Assembly (NCBI GenBank): GCA_900545955.1
Contig: URAU01000014.1
Span: 11,302-75,301 of the forward strand
DNA from: an uncultured Porphyromonadaceae bacterium
Lineage (GTDB): Bacteria > Bacteroidota > Bacteroidia > Bacteroidales > Muribaculaceae
DNA length: 64,000 nt
Direction: 5' to 3'
The number at the start of each line of letters is the position of its first letter. Positions within the stretch are counted from its first letter, which is position 1. The notes below the pieces were generated by a model, which was not told the origin of the DNA, made no database searches, and saw only the letters and a program-made list of their open reading frames with translations. Positions 17,947 to 26,064 of this stretch are shown here, in pieces. The position numbers were made by a program, and so were the translations under genes.

Positions 17947-19191
17947 TTAATTTTCAGGGAGAGAGTCGAAAATGTCGGCGGCTACATCGGCTTTGCTCTT
18001 CAGGGGAAAGGATCGTGTGGAGCCGTCGGTGAAGACAATGGTTATGCGGTTGGTATCTGTACCGAATCCGGCTCCGGCATCTTCGAGAGAGTTGATCACC
18101 ACCATATCGAGTTTCTTGCGACGAAGCTTTTCACGGCCGTTTTCGATAGCGTGATCGGTTTCCAGGGCGAAACCCACGAGAAGCTGATTCTGGCGCTTGC
18201 GTGCGCCAAGGGTTGCGGCTATGTCGGGATTTTTCACTAACTCAAGGGTGGGAACTTCGGTGTGCTCGCGTTTTATCTTGCGTGCGGCGGGATTAGCAAC
18301 GGTATAGTCGGCCACTGCAGCCGCCATTATGGCAATGTCGGCGGTGGGAAAGGCTTCCAGACAAGCGTCCAGCATCTCTCTGGCAGATTCCACATCTACG
18401 GTCAGCACACCTGAATCCTTAGAGGGCCGCACTTCCGTAGGGCCGAGCACCAGCTTCACGTCAGCGCCGCGGCGGGCGGCCTCCTCCGCCAGAGCCACAC
18501 CCATACGGCCGGTAGAGAAGTTGCTGATATAACGTACTGGATCGATGCGCTCGCGGGTGGGGCCGGCGGTTATCAGCACGCGTTTCCCTTTGAGCGGCTG
18601 CATGAGTACGTTGCCGACCGGATTTTCAGTTCCTTTGTGCAGCGTCTCCTCTTCAAGCATGCGTTGCAGCGCCTCCACTATGTGCTCGGGCTCGGCCATG
18701 CGGCCTTTCCCCACAAGGTGCGAGGCAAGTTCGCCGCTCTCAGCCTCTACGATCCGCACGCCGTCGGATTCAAGTGTGGCAAGGTTGCGGCACGTGGTAG
18801 GATGGAGCATCATATCAAAGTCCATCGCCGGCGCAATCATGCGTGGGGCGCGTGTGGAGAGATAGGAGGTGACGAGCATGTTGTCGGCCACGCCTGTTGC
18901 CATCTTGGCGATTGTGGATGCCGTGGCGGGTGCGACCACAAAGGCATCCGCCCAAAGGCCGAGATCCACATGGCTGTTCCACTGGCCGGTGTTGGCGGTG
19001 AAGAACTCGCTGATTACGGGCCGCCCGCTTAGCGTGGAGAACGTCACCGGTGTTATGAATTCGCGGGCGTTGGGTGTCATGATTACCTGCACCTCGGCGC
19101 CGGATTTAACCAGCAGCCTGACAAGAACAGCTGATTTATATGCTGCGATGCCCCCTGTGATTCCAACAACTATATGTTTGCCTTTCAGCAT
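17947..19191 (-). CDS. coaBC: Bifunctional phosphopantothenoylcysteine decarboxylase / phosphopantothenate-cysteine ligase
   Basis: CoaBC carries out two coenzyme A biosynthesis steps. The N-terminal CoaC flavoprotein domain shows GKHIVVGITGGIAAYKS, VMTPNAREFITP, NSHVDLGLWADAFVVAPATASTIAK and the active-site PAMDFDMM segment. The C-terminal CoaB domain shows KRVLITAGPTRERIDPVRYISNFSTGRMG and MAAAVADY. The 414-residue length is typical. The start is set at MLKGKHIVV, as in homologues; an upstream Met adding eight residues (start 19215) cannot be excluded. Repeat array F fills the 165-bp gap between dnaQ and this gene, and no promoter was found there. Confidence 0.96.
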   Translation of the reverse strand: MLKGKHIVVGITGGIAAYKSAVLVRLLVKSGAEVQVIMTPNAREFITPVTFSTLSGRPVISEFFTANTGQWNSHVDLGLWADAFVVAPATASTIAKMATGVADNMLVTSYLSTRAPRMIAPAMDFDMMLHPTTCRNLATLESDGVRIVEAESGELASHLVGKGRMAEPEHIVEALQRMLEEETLHKGTENPVGNVLMQPLKGKRVLITAGPTRERIDPVRYISNFSTGRMGVALAEEAARRGADVKLVLGPTEVRPSKDSGVLTVDVESAREMLDACLEAFPTADIAIMAAAVADYTVANPAARKIKREHTEVPTLELVKNPDIAATLGARKRQNQLLVGFALETDHAIENGREKLRRKKLDMVVINSLEDAGAGFGTDTNRITIVFTDGSTRSFPLKSKADVAADIFDSLPEN

Positions 19192-19237
19192 CTTTTCAAT
19201 CCAAATTATTTCCATTCGGGAATACTCCCGTTTTTTT

Positions 19238-19320
19238 CCGATCTAAATCCAGACTATTCTCGATTAATCCGGATCAATCATGATTATCTCGATTAATCCG
19301 AAAATCCGGGTGATTGATTG
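19238..19320. repeat. Phased 10-bp repeat array F
   Basis: Units start at 19262 (GATTAATCCG), 19272 (GATCAATCAT), 19282 (GATTATCTC) and 19291 (GATTAATCCG), with degenerate units on either side (ATCTAAATCC at 19241, GATTGATTG at 19312). The step is 10 bp with one 9-bp step. It lies between the dnaQ-like stop and the coaBC start, so it may lie inside a multigene transcript. Confidence 0.8.
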
Positions 19321-19356
19321 CCAACGATTACTTTCAAATCAATCAGTTGCCCCGAA

Positions 19357-20121
19357 TCAGCGGTGGTGTCGCATCCGGATGGCCGTGAAGCGCCGCTTGG
19401 TTTCGCTGGGGAAATCTCCCTGCTGAATCCAGTTGTAGTAGCCGGGATCCTTCTGAAGCACGTCGGCGGCGAGCTGACCTTTATATTTGCCGAAGTTGAT
19501 TACCTCGCGGTGCTGGTCGTCGTAGACAAGACGACCGGCAAGGTCTACATTCTTCTGCTGCATCGAGAAATCGGATAGTCCGTCGATGTCGCAGGGGAGG
19601 TCGGCGTAGCGCTCAAGCTGCGCCAGAAGCACTTCGTAGGTGGCGCGGGTGTCGGCGTTAGCCGAGTGGGCGCCCTCCAGGTCTTTGTCGCAGTAGAAGC
19701 GGTATGCAGCCGAGAGCGTGCGCTGCTCCTTCTTGTGGAAAATGGTCTGAACGTCGACGTAGCGTGGAGCGGTGAAATCGAAATCCACCCCCACGCGGGC
19801 GAACTCCTCGGCGAGCATCGGTACGTCGAAGCGATTGGAGTTGAAGCCTGCGATGTCGCATCCCGCGAAGCTCTCGGCGAGCTGCGCGGCTATGTCGGCG
19901 AACAGGGGCTTGTCGGCCACGTCGGCGTCGGTGATATGGTGGACGGCCGTTGCTTCGGCAGGAATCGGCATTCCGGGATTAACACGCACGGTGCGCTGAA
20001 GGTCGTGGCCGTCGGGATAAACTTTAATCATCGAAATCTCCACGATGCGGTCGCGAAGTATATTGGTGCCCGTTGTCTCCAGGTCGAAGAACATTATCGG
20101 GCGTTCGAGTTTCAGTCTCAT
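19357..20121 (-). CDS. DnaQ-like 3'-5' exonuclease with ExoX-type C-terminal domain
   Basis: A 254-residue DEDDh exonuclease. The motifs are FFDLETTGTN (Exo I), HHITDADV, AGFNSNRFDVPML (Exo II) and AHSANADTRATYEVL (Exo III, with the His and Asp of DEDDh). The last 60 residues, VINFGKYKGQLAADVLQKDPGYYNWIQQGDFP, match the short C-terminal domain found in ExoX-like nucleases. It is either the proofreading subunit or a stand-alone exonuclease. Position 37 bp after dnaN, which encodes the sliding clamp, supports a role with the replicase, though this is inference. It is followed by repeat array F. Confidence 0.9.
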   Translation of the reverse strand: MRLKLERPIMFFDLETTGTNILRDRIVEISMIKVYPDGHDLQRTVRVNPGMPIPAEATAVHHITDADVADKPLFADIAAQLAESFAGCDIAGFNSNRFDVPMLAEEFARVGVDFDFTAPRYVDVQTIFHKKEQRTLSAAYRFYCDKDLEGAHSANADTRATYEVLLAQLERYADLPCDIDGLSDFSMQQKNVDLAGRLVYDDQHREVINFGKYKGQLAADVLQKDPGYYNWIQQGDFPSETKRRFTAIRMRHHR

Positions 20122-20158
20122 TCTTAAGCAGGGTAATGGTGGTATGGGTGCCGTGGGA

Positions 20159-21292
20159 TCAGAAATCGCGCACGGCCATGGGCATGAGGATAATCACCAG
20201 TTCGGTGTTTTCCTCGTTTTCCTCGGGCTCGAAGCGTCCGGGGCGGGAGGGATCGGCCAGGCGGATTATAAGGTTCTGGGTCTCGATGGTAGAGAATATC
20301 TCCAGAAGGAAAGAGGCGCTGAACCCGATTACCATATTGTCGCCTGTAAAGTCGCAGGGCACGTCCTCATGGGCGAAAGCACTGTTGTTGGGGTCGTCGA
20401 CTTTCATCTCCACGCGGTCGGGCGTGAAGCGGAATTTTACCAGACCATGGCTCGGATCGGTGCAGACTGCCACACGGCGCACGGCCGTAAGAATCGAGGC
20501 GCGGTCCACTGTCACAACATAGGGGTTGCTCTGCGGAATAACGCGGTTATAATCGGGGAAATTGCCTTTGATAAAGCGGCTTGTGAGGGTGATATTGCCC
20601 GATTTAAACACGGCGCTACGCGGCGAGACGGTCATTTCTACGTTTTCCTCCTTGTCGAGCAGTGTCTTGAGGATTACTGCCGGCTTGAGCGGCAGGATGA
20701 AGGAGGCGGTGATGCCGGGGGCGGAGGTGCGGTCGATGTAGCGCACGAGTTTACGTGTGTCGGTCGATACGAAGGTGATACCGTCTTCTTTCATGTCCCA
20801 GAGAATACCCATCATCTGCGGACGCAGTTCGTCGGTTCCTACGGCGAAAATGGTGTTCTCCACGCCGTTGAGCACCTGGCTGGCCGGTACGGTGGTTTTC
20901 AAGGTTTCGGCTGCCTCCTCTTCTTCCTCGATTGTGCGCGGGTACTGCTGACCCTCCATTGCCATCATGTCGAAACTTCCTCCGGGGAAGGTGATTTTCA
21001 CCATATAGTTGTCGGGGTTGATGTCAAACTCCACGTCGACGTCGGGAAGTTCCTTTGCGATATCGGAAATGCGACGCGCGTTCAGGCAGAATTCACCTTC
21101 ACCCTCTGCATGGGCAAGCGCCAGCTGTGCTGTCAGAGTGTTCTCCGTATCGGAGGCGGTGATGGTCAGCATGTCGTCGGCCACCTTCCAATGGAAGTTG
21201 TCGAGAATGGTCAGCGTGTTTTTGGAGTTGATTACTTTGCTCACGCCCGAAAGGGTAGAATAGAGGGCTTTGCTCGGAACTTTGAATTTCAT
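20159..21292 (-). CDS. dnaN: DNA polymerase III sliding clamp (beta subunit)
   Basis: The 377-residue protein has the three-domain clamp pattern: MKFKVPSKALYSTLSGVSKVINSKNTLTILDNFHW in domain 1, EFCLNARRISDIAKELPD, a central LPASQVLNGVENTIFAVGTDELRPQMMGILWD in domain 2, and LTSRFIKGNFPDYNRVIPQ with a C-terminal LIILMPMAVRDF. The clamp tethers the replicase to DNA and recruits repair partners. It heads a minus-strand gene run that continues through recN and rlmB and has its own -7 element about 50 bp upstream. No dnaA or origin-like sequence is seen beside it. Confidence 0.97.
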   Translation of the reverse strand: MKFKVPSKALYSTLSGVSKVINSKNTLTILDNFHWKVADDMLTITASDTENTLTAQLALAHAEGEGEFCLNARRISDIAKELPDVDVEFDINPDNYMVKITFPGGSFDMMAMEGQQYPRTIEEEEEAAETLKTTVPASQVLNGVENTIFAVGTDELRPQMMGILWDMKEDGITFVSTDTRKLVRYIDRTSAPGITASFILPLKPAVILKTLLDKEENVEMTVSPRSAVFKSGNITLTSRFIKGNFPDYNRVIPQSNPYVVTVDRASILTAVRRVAVCTDPSHGLVKFRFTPDRVEMKVDDPNNSAFAHEDVPCDFTGDNMVIGFSASFLLEIFSTIETQNLIIRLADPSRPGRFEPEENEENTELVIILMPMAVRDF

Positions 21293-21338
21293 ATGGCGGT
21301 ATTTGTTTGTTGTCGGTCAATGAATCTTTTAAATCCGT

Positions 21339-21346
21339 CAAATTTA
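21339..21346 (-). promoter_or_regulatory. Predicted -7 element for dnaN
   Basis: The minus strand reads TAAATTTG, with a partial -33 (TTG, complement of 21367-21369) 20 nt upstream. The leader to dnaN would be about 40 nt. Confidence 0.6.
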
Positions 21347-21491
21347 CGAATTTTTTTCAATCGGTGCAACCCCTGAATGCCTCAGGCGAACGCGCCCGAA
21401 GTTTCCAGCTGTTTTGGCGAACAATAGTGGTGACGCGACGTTTACATTTTAAAGCGAAAACGTAAAAACTGTTTAATCTCACCTAAAAACT

Positions 21492-22097
21492 ATGGCAACA
21501 ACACAAAATGCGGCTGCAGCAGCCGTCAAAAGTATTAAGGGAACGCGCACGGAGCAGGCTATTGTAAACGCCTACATAAGCGAATCCCAGGCGTATACAC
21601 GTTATACCTATTATGCCCAACAGGCACAGAAGGAAAATCTTTTTCCTATCCAGCAGGTTTTTGAAGAGACTGCCGCCAACGAGCTTCATCACGGCAAGGT
21701 GTTCATGAAGATGCTCGAAGGGGGTGTTGTGAACTGCAACGTCGGTGTCGACGCCGTCAAGATTCAGGATACAGCCTCTAATCTTCGTATTTCCATCAAT
21801 GAGGAGCATTATGAAGCTATGGACCAGTATTTCGCCGATGCCAAAGTGGCTGAGGAGGAAGGTTTTCCTGATATCGCCTCCCATTTCCGTGCCATCGCAG
21901 AGGTGGAAAAGCACCATATGGAGCGTTTCTCGCGCTATCTCAAGCGCCTTGAAGATGGTACGCTCTGGAAGCGAGAGGAACCGATTTCCTGGGAGTGTAT
22001 GGTCTGCGGTTATATCTTCGTAGGAACCGAACCCCCAGCCGTATGTCCTGCATGCGACCATCCCTATCAGCACTACCGCGCGCTCGATATGGATTGA
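21492..22097 (+). CDS. rbr: Rubrerythrin
   Basis: Rubrerythrin reduces hydrogen peroxide to water in anaerobes, taking electrons from rubredoxin-type donors. The 201-residue protein has the ferritin-like diiron domain (SESQAYTRYTYYAQQA, EETAANELHHGKVF, and EVEKHHMERFSRYL, supplying the Glu and His ligands) and a C-terminal rubredoxin-like domain with CMVCGYIF and CPACDHPY, both CxxC pairs intact. It appears monocistronic. The region upstream shows no TAnnTTTG match; a weak inverted repeat ACGTTT...AAACGT near 21440-21465 could be an operator but is not convincing. Confidence 0.96.
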   Translation: MATTQNAAAAAVKSIKGTRTEQAIVNAYISESQAYTRYTYYAQQAQKENLFPIQQVFEETAANELHHGKVFMKMLEGGVVNCNVGVDAVKIQDTASNLRISINEEHYEAMDQYFADAKVAEEEGFPDIASHFRAIAEVEKHHMERFSRYLKRLEDGTLWKREEPISWECMVCGYIFVGTEPPAVCPACDHPYQHYRALDMD

Positions 22098-22120
22098 CCT
22101 TTCTCCTGCTGCAATTAACA

Positions 22121-22166
22121 CATGCGCCGCAAACGTCGGGATTTTTTCCTACCTTTGCGGCGCATG
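22121..22166. promoter_or_regulatory. 13-bp perfect inverted repeat spanning the promoter of the methyltransferase gene
   Basis: CATGCGCCGCAAA (22121-22133) is exactly complementary to TTTGCGGCGCATG (22154-22166), with 20 bases between that include a T6 run. The right arm contains the last four bases of the predicted -7 element TACCTTTG (22150-22157). It could be an operator, or a hairpin ending the rubrerythrin transcript with the T run unusually placed in the loop. Confidence 0.75.
22150..22157 (+). promoter_or_regulatory. Predicted -7 element for the THUMP-like methyltransferase gene
   Basis: TACCTTTG matches TAnnTTTG, with no clear -33 element. The start codon follows 27 bp later. The element lies partly inside the 13-bp inverted repeat. 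Confidence 0.6.
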
Positions 22167-22183
22167 CCGTATCCTCACAAACT

Positions 22184-23452
22184 ATGAATCAATATTTTCC
22201 TAATTCCGACGAAATGGCGTCATTGAGGCGGTTTGTTGCCGATAACGCTGCCGAATTGCCTGAGCGTCTGCGTCTTAAATATCATAGCGATGGACGTCCC
22301 TGGATTCCCATGGCGATAAGTCATCTTGAGTCGTTGCGCAAATCCGGGCGAAAGTTCATTGAGTGGAGTCCGGCATTCATGCCGGTGCCGCTCTCGGTAG
22401 AACAGGCATCGTCGGAGAAGGTGGCGGCACTTCATGGCCGTATAGCTGCAGCGATCGCCCCCGGGTGTCGTCGGTTCGTCGACCTCACATGCGGTCTCGG
22501 AATCGATTGTCGTGCCATTGTGGAAGCTCTTGACGCCGGAATTGAGGGGCGGGAAAGTAGGGTAGAGGCGTTCGCCATAGAGATGAGCCCCTTGCTGGCA
22601 CTTACGGCAGCTTTCAATTTCGGTGAGGCCGGTGTGGAGAATATTGAGGTTGTAGAGGCTGAATGCCGCTCATGGCTGGAGGATTACATTGGGGTGCCGT
22701 TCGGATTGGCTTTCATTGACCCGGCCAGACGTGGTGCTGACGGCGCCAGGGTATACAACATTCACGACTGCAGTCCGGATGTGGCGACAATGGGTGAGCT
22801 TTTTGCCCGCAAGGCGCCGCTGGTTATGGCCAAGCTGTCGCCGATGCTCGACATTACGCAAACGCTTCGCGACCTTCGGGCCACCGTTTCGCTACATGTA
22901 GTCGACGATGGCTCCGAATGCCGCGAGTTGCTTGCAGTGCTTGATTACAGAGGATTGGAATGCGCCGCCGGATTGGATGCCGAAATAGTGGTCGACAGTG
23001 CCGACCGGCCTCCATTCCGCTTCACACTCGCCGAGAATGCTTCTGCTTCGGTTGAGCTGGGCGACCCGGTAGCCGGTATGTGGCTTTTCGAGCCTTCGCC
23101 TGCGGCAATGAAAGCTGCTCCGTTTGCTCTATTATGCTCTCGCTTCGGATTGCGAAAAATTCATCCCAATACAAATCTTTTCGTTGCTGACAGTGTAGTC
23201 GAAGGGCTGCCTGGGAAATGGATGGAGATTGTGGAGGTGCTCCCCTTCGCCTCAAATGTAATCAAGGGTTTTGCTTTGCGCTATGGGCATGCCGACGTGG
23301 CCGTCCGCAATTTTCCCCTCACAGCCGCTCAACTGGGTGCGCGTCTGAAAATCAAGCCGGGCGGTTTGCTTCGAGTCGTCGGAGTCACCCTCCGTGGCTC
23401 CGGACGAACTGCATCTCAGCAGTCTCAGTCGCTACTGATTCTCCGGAAATAG
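22184..23452 (+). CDS. Class I SAM-dependent methyltransferase with THUMP-like domain
   Basis: This 422-residue protein has a SAM-binding motif I at RFVDLTCGLGIDC (about residues 97-109), an acidic AFAIEMSPLLALTAAFNF motif, and a catalytic-type FIDPARRGADG (about 178-187). The C-terminal part (LKIKPGGLLRVVGVTLRGSG, RKIHPNTNLFV) matches the THUMP-like domain found with such methyltransferases in Bacteroidetes. Substrate is unknown; RNA, perhaps tRNA, is likely from the family. The frame runs 63 codons further upstream into rubrerythrin, but the promoter lies in between, so MNQYFPNSDE is the start. It converges on smpB. Confidence 0.87.
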   Translation: MNQYFPNSDEMASLRRFVADNAAELPERLRLKYHSDGRPWIPMAISHLESLRKSGRKFIEWSPAFMPVPLSVEQASSEKVAALHGRIAAAIAPGCRRFVDLTCGLGIDCRAIVEALDAGIEGRESRVEAFAIEMSPLLALTAAFNFGEAGVENIEVVEAECRSWLEDYIGVPFGLAFIDPARRGADGARVYNIHDCSPDVATMGELFARKAPLVMAKLSPMLDITQTLRDLRATVSLHVVDDGSECRELLAVLDYRGLECAAGLDAEIVVDSADRPPFRFTLAENASASVELGDPVAGMWLFEPSPAAMKAAPFALLCSRFGLRKIHPNTNLFVADSVVEGLPGKWMEIVEVLPFASNVIKGFALRYGHADVAVRNFPLTAAQLGARLKIKPGGLLRVVGVTLRGSGRTASQQSQSLLILRK

Positions 23453-23561
23453 TTTCCTGAATTTTATTCGGGAAAAGAACAGGTTAATATCGGTTCACCA
23501 AGTTTTCTCAAGCTGATTGATTACTGTTTACCCGCTTTGCTTAGCCCCGCGCTAAAGTGTT

Positions 23562-24014
23562 TTATTTTTGGAAAACACGCGCCATATTCCTCTTATCCTC
23601 GCGTTCCTTAATGGCCTGACGTTTGTCGAACTCCTTCTTGCCTCGACCCACGCCAATCACGAGCTTGGCGTAGCCCCGCTCCGATATGAAAAGCCTGAGA
23701 GGCACGATGGTGAATCCGGCCTCTTTGCCGTTTTTCTCAAGTTTCATTATCTCCTTGCGGTTAAGCAGGAGCTTGCGGTCGCGCCGCTCGGTGTGATTGT
23801 TGTAGGTGCCGTAGAAATACTCCGCTATATACATGTTCTTCACCCATACCTCTCCGTTGTTCACGTAGCAGAATGTGTCGGCCAGCGAAGCCTTCCCTTG
23901 TCGTATCGACTTGATTTCAGTACCGGTGAGCACTATGCCTGCCGTATATGTGTCGCCTATGGCATAGTCGAATGTGGCGCGACGATTCTTTATGTTTACT
24001 TCCTTGAATTTCAT
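23562..24014 (-). CDS. smpB: SsrA-binding protein SmpB
   Basis: SmpB brings tmRNA to stalled ribosomes for trans-translation. The 150-residue protein has the family signature KNRRATFDYAIGDTYTAGIVLTGTEIKSIRQGKASL at the N-terminus, then FYGTYNNHTERRDRKLLLNRKEI, and the basic C-terminal tail KKEFDKRQAIKEREDKRNMARVF that inserts into the ribosome. It follows a membrane-protein gene by 8 bp and is probably co-transcribed with it. The ssrA gene for tmRNA was not seen in this window. Confidence 0.97.
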   Translation of the reverse strand: MKFKEVNIKNRRATFDYAIGDTYTAGIVLTGTEIKSIRQGKASLADTFCYVNNGEVWVKNMYIAEYFYGTYNNHTERRDRKLLLNRKEIMKLEKNGKEAGFTIVPLRLFISERGYAKLVIGVGRGKKEFDKRQAIKEREDKRNMARVFQK

Positions 24015-24022
24015 GGGGTGAG

Positions 24023-24676
24023 CTATATAAGTCTGCCGAGTGCGAAATCAATCAGATAGGCAGATCCGAGTATCGATGCGGTTGCCAGAATCATGAACGG
24101 ACCCACATTGCGCTCTTCAATGCCGGCGAATCGCCATCCCTTCCAGATTATGAAAACGACATAGAACGGCAGGAACCCAAGGAGGGCGATATGCACTTTG
24201 ACCATATTTGCAAGCATCTCAACGATAGCAAGAAATGCCAGCGGGTAGATTGTCAGCATAAACCATCGTCCACGCAAGTCCGCGGGGTCGGTGTTAGAGT
24301 CAATCAACCGCGGGCAGTAAAACTGCAACGCGAACCGGCCGACCTGCGATGCAAGAAATAGTGTCATGAATGAAATGGCTGCACGGATAAATGCGTCGAC
24401 TAAGTCGGCGGTGCCATAGACTACTCTCATCAGTTCAGACAGCGAGCAGACCGCTACAAATGGCAGAAAACAGCGTAAAAATGTCGATTGAGCAACCTGT
24501 TCGTCCCATTTCCCACGCTGAGAGGTGAACGTTCCCCCCCTCTGGAAGTCGCCGGAGTCCGCCGTCTCAGAGACACGGGTATCGAGAAATCGTTTGTCGC
24601 ATTCCTGCTCCAGATCCTCCCACCCCCTGTCGGGCGAGAACACAAGCTGTATGATATTTTTGATGAACTGCAACAT
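24023..24676 (-). CDS. Yip1-like multispanning membrane protein
   Basis: A 217-residue protein with about 35 N-terminal cytoplasmic residues (LQFIKNIIQLVFSPDRGWEDL, as in Yip1/DUF1282 proteins) and about five hydrophobic segments after residue 65 (for example FLRCFLPFVAVCSLSEL, AAISFMTLFLASQVGRFAL, FMLTIYPLAFLAIVEMLANMV, IALLGFLPFYVVFIIW and FMILATASILGSAYLIDF). The Yip1-type assignment is based on the PDRGW region plus the membrane layout and is moderate. Function is unknown. It lies 8 bp upstream of smpB on the same strand. Confidence 0.7.
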   Translation of the reverse strand: MLQFIKNIIQLVFSPDRGWEDLEQECDKRFLDTRVSETADSGDFQRGGTFTSQRGKWDEQVAQSTFLRCFLPFVAVCSLSELMRVVYGTADLVDAFIRAAISFMTLFLASQVGRFALQFYCPRLIDSNTDPADLRGRWFMLTIYPLAFLAIVEMLANMVKVHIALLGFLPFYVVFIIWKGWRFAGIEERNVGPFMILATASILGSAYLIDFALGRLI

Positions 24677-24878
24677 CGATAAATTTCTACTTGTAGGGGT
24701 ATCAGCGACGGTGATTTGAAATTGTCGAAAAAACTATGAATAGAGAGCTATTACTGCTTTTAAATAAGGTGGAGGGGTGTGCAGCGCAGGGCATATTCAA
24801 TTCAGCGAAATGTTCAAATCATATCTCCGCAATTGATGATGGACGTGTGGTTAAAATTGTAATTGTATCCTTTTGACT

Positions 24879-24929
24879 AAAAAAAGTTCTGGAAAACGGA
24901 TGTAAGCATCGTATTCACAGAACTTTTTT
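24879..24929 (-). terminator. Terminator of the tRNA-Ser/tRNA-CAU transcript
   Basis: AAAAAAGTTCTG pairs perfectly with CAGAACTTTTTT across a 26-base loop that has its own small inner stem. On the minus strand the stem ends in a T run. It lies 9 bp beyond the tRNA 3' end. Confidence 0.8.
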
Positions 24930-24937
24930 ACAGATTG

Positions 24938-25011
24938 TGGTCCCACTTGGGCTTGAACCAAGGACTCCCTGATTATGAGTCAGGTGCTCTAACCAACTGA
25001 GCTATAGGACC
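24938..25011 (-). tRNA. tRNA with CAU anticodon (tRNA-Ile2 or elongator tRNA-Met)
   Basis: The 74-nt minus-strand sequence folds as a standard cloverleaf: acceptor GGTCCTA with TGGGACC plus discriminator A, D arm GCTC...GAGC, anticodon stem CCTGA/TCAGG with loop CTCATAA, and T stem CTTGG/CCAAG with TTCAAGC. The anticodon CAU can mean elongator Met or, after lysidine modification, Ile for AUA. C4-G69 and C5-G68 pairs favour Ile2 by the E. coli TilS rules, but this is not decisive. CCA is not encoded. It follows tRNA-Ser in one transcript. Confidence 0.93.
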
Positions 25012-25045
25012 TTGCGGGGAGCCATGGGCCCATTCCACATTTTTG

Positions 25046-25133
25046 CGGAGTGAGGGAGATTCGAACTCCCGATACCCTTTCGGGGTATACAAACTTTCCA
25101 GGTTTGCCTCTTCAGCCACTCGAGCATCACTCC
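25046..25133 (-). tRNA. tRNA-Ser (GGA anticodon)
   Basis: This 88-nt class II tRNA on the minus strand has acceptor GGAGTGA/TCACTCC with discriminator G (the Ser identity base), anticodon stem CAAAC/GTTTG with loop CTGGAAA (anticodon GGA, reading UCC and UCU), a long variable arm with paired TACCC/GGGTA, and T arm GGGAG-TTCGAAT-CTCCC. It is the first gene of a two-tRNA transcript with a strong promoter upstream. Confidence 0.97.
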
Positions 25134-25172
25134 TTATCGGGGCTGTAGCGGTTGTTTCCGCTTTCCGAGTTG

Positions 25173-25204
25173 CAAAGGTAGAAATTATTTTTGAAACCGA
25201 CAAA
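25173..25204 (-). promoter_or_regulatory. Predicted promoter for the tRNA-Ser/tRNA-CAU transcript
   Basis: On the minus strand TTTG (complement of 25201-25204) and TACCTTTG (complement of 25173-25180) are spaced by 20 nt, a full match to the Bacteroidetes -33/-7 consensus. Confidence 0.8.
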
Positions 25205-25403
25205 AGTTTTTTGCATGTGACTTCTAAATTTTTCTTCTTTCCCCTCCCTGTCAAATTATTGCCGGTGCAAATATTTCCTGACAAATGATGGTTAGATCGA
25301 TTAAATGGCGAGGATATCCGGGTGGAGGCTAAGGGTTGACCGGAGTGCCGTCGATGGATAAACCTTCGAAATCGGAGAAAATGATGCAATTGCCCGTTGT
25401 CAG

Positions 25404-25435
25404 TTTGTTTTTATCGTACAAATTACTTAAATTTG
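25404..25435 (+). promoter_or_regulatory. Predicted promoter for the GNAT-AraC genes
   Basis: TTTG (25404-25407) and TAAATTTG (25428-25435) are spaced by 20 nt. The GNAT start codon follows 24 bp downstream, which decides against the longer reading frame. Confidence 0.75.
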
Positions 25436-25459
25436 AAATCCAAACCAAGAATTGAAACG

Positions 25460-26050
25460 ATGAAGATAATCCCATCACTTCCGCATCACGCCCGAATTAT
25501 CGGGAAAGGAATCACTATGGCTATCGGCGATGAACTGGCCGAAAGGCTTGGCGCGCCGGAGCATTCATCGGCCGATGTCGTGACTCTCTTCGCCAGTCTG
25601 GCGGCCAGGACTGACACTCAGTACAGCTATATGAACTCTTTCTCCGCCGTCGACGACAGCGGTGAGGTAATGGGAATTCTTGTCTGTTACGACGGAGCAC
25701 GGCTCATCGAACTGCGCCGCATATTTTTTGCAGAGGCGGCCAGGCAAATCGGGCTGAAGACCGAGGGAGATGTCGACGACCTTCCGGTGGAGACGTCGCC
25801 CGACGAGTTTTATCTCGATTCGCTTGCCGTGATGCCGGAATATCGCGGCCGTGGGGTAGCAAACGCACTTATTGAGGCTGCCGGAATGCGTGCACGCGAA
25901 TGCGGCAAACCGCTGGGTCTGCTTGTTGACAAAACTAACAGCCGTGCTCGCCGACTCTATGATTCGCTCGGATTCAAACAGGTCGGTGAACGGTTTTTCG
26001 CCGGTGAATTAATGGACCACCTGCAGCTTCTTTCCGTGGAGGATAAGTAA
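25460..26050 (+). CDS. GNAT family N-acetyltransferase
   Basis: A 196-residue acetyltransferase of the GNAT fold. The acetyl-CoA binding motif A is visible as FYLDSLAVMPEYRGRGVANALIEAAGMRA (about residues 119-147, with RGRGVA as the pyrophosphate loop), followed by motif B with NSRARRLYDSLGFKQVGE. The N-terminal half is less typical. The substrate is not predictable. The frame opens 21 codons earlier, but a promoter lies within that stretch, so MKIIPSLPHH is the start. A regulator gene of the AraC family follows 14 bp later, so the two may be co-transcribed. Confidence 0.88.
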   Translation: MKIIPSLPHHARIIGKGITMAIGDELAERLGAPEHSSADVVTLFASLAARTDTQYSYMNSFSAVDDSGEVMGILVCYDGARLIELRRIFFAEAARQIGLKTEGDVDDLPVETSPDEFYLDSLAVMPEYRGRGVANALIEAAGMRARECGKPLGLLVDKTNSRARRLYDSLGFKQVGERFFAGELMDHLQLLSVEDK

Positions 26051-26064
26051 TCAGACGACGCTAC

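Larger units (their letters stand above)
25134..25459. other. Divergent intergenic region tRNA-Ser / GNAT gene
   Basis: This 326-bp gap holds two divergent promoters, one for the tRNA transcript (25173-25204) and one for the GNAT gene (25404-25435). Nothing else recognisable was seen between them. Confidence 0.6.

Noticed and set aside
20045..21376. 443-codon open frame opposite dnaN
   Set aside because: It is the antisense shadow of dnaN, a common effect of GC-rich codon use. dnaN is well supported.
21436..21466. Operator upstream of rubrerythrin
   Set aside because: Only a 6-bp inverted repeat with a 14-16 base spacer; too weak to support.
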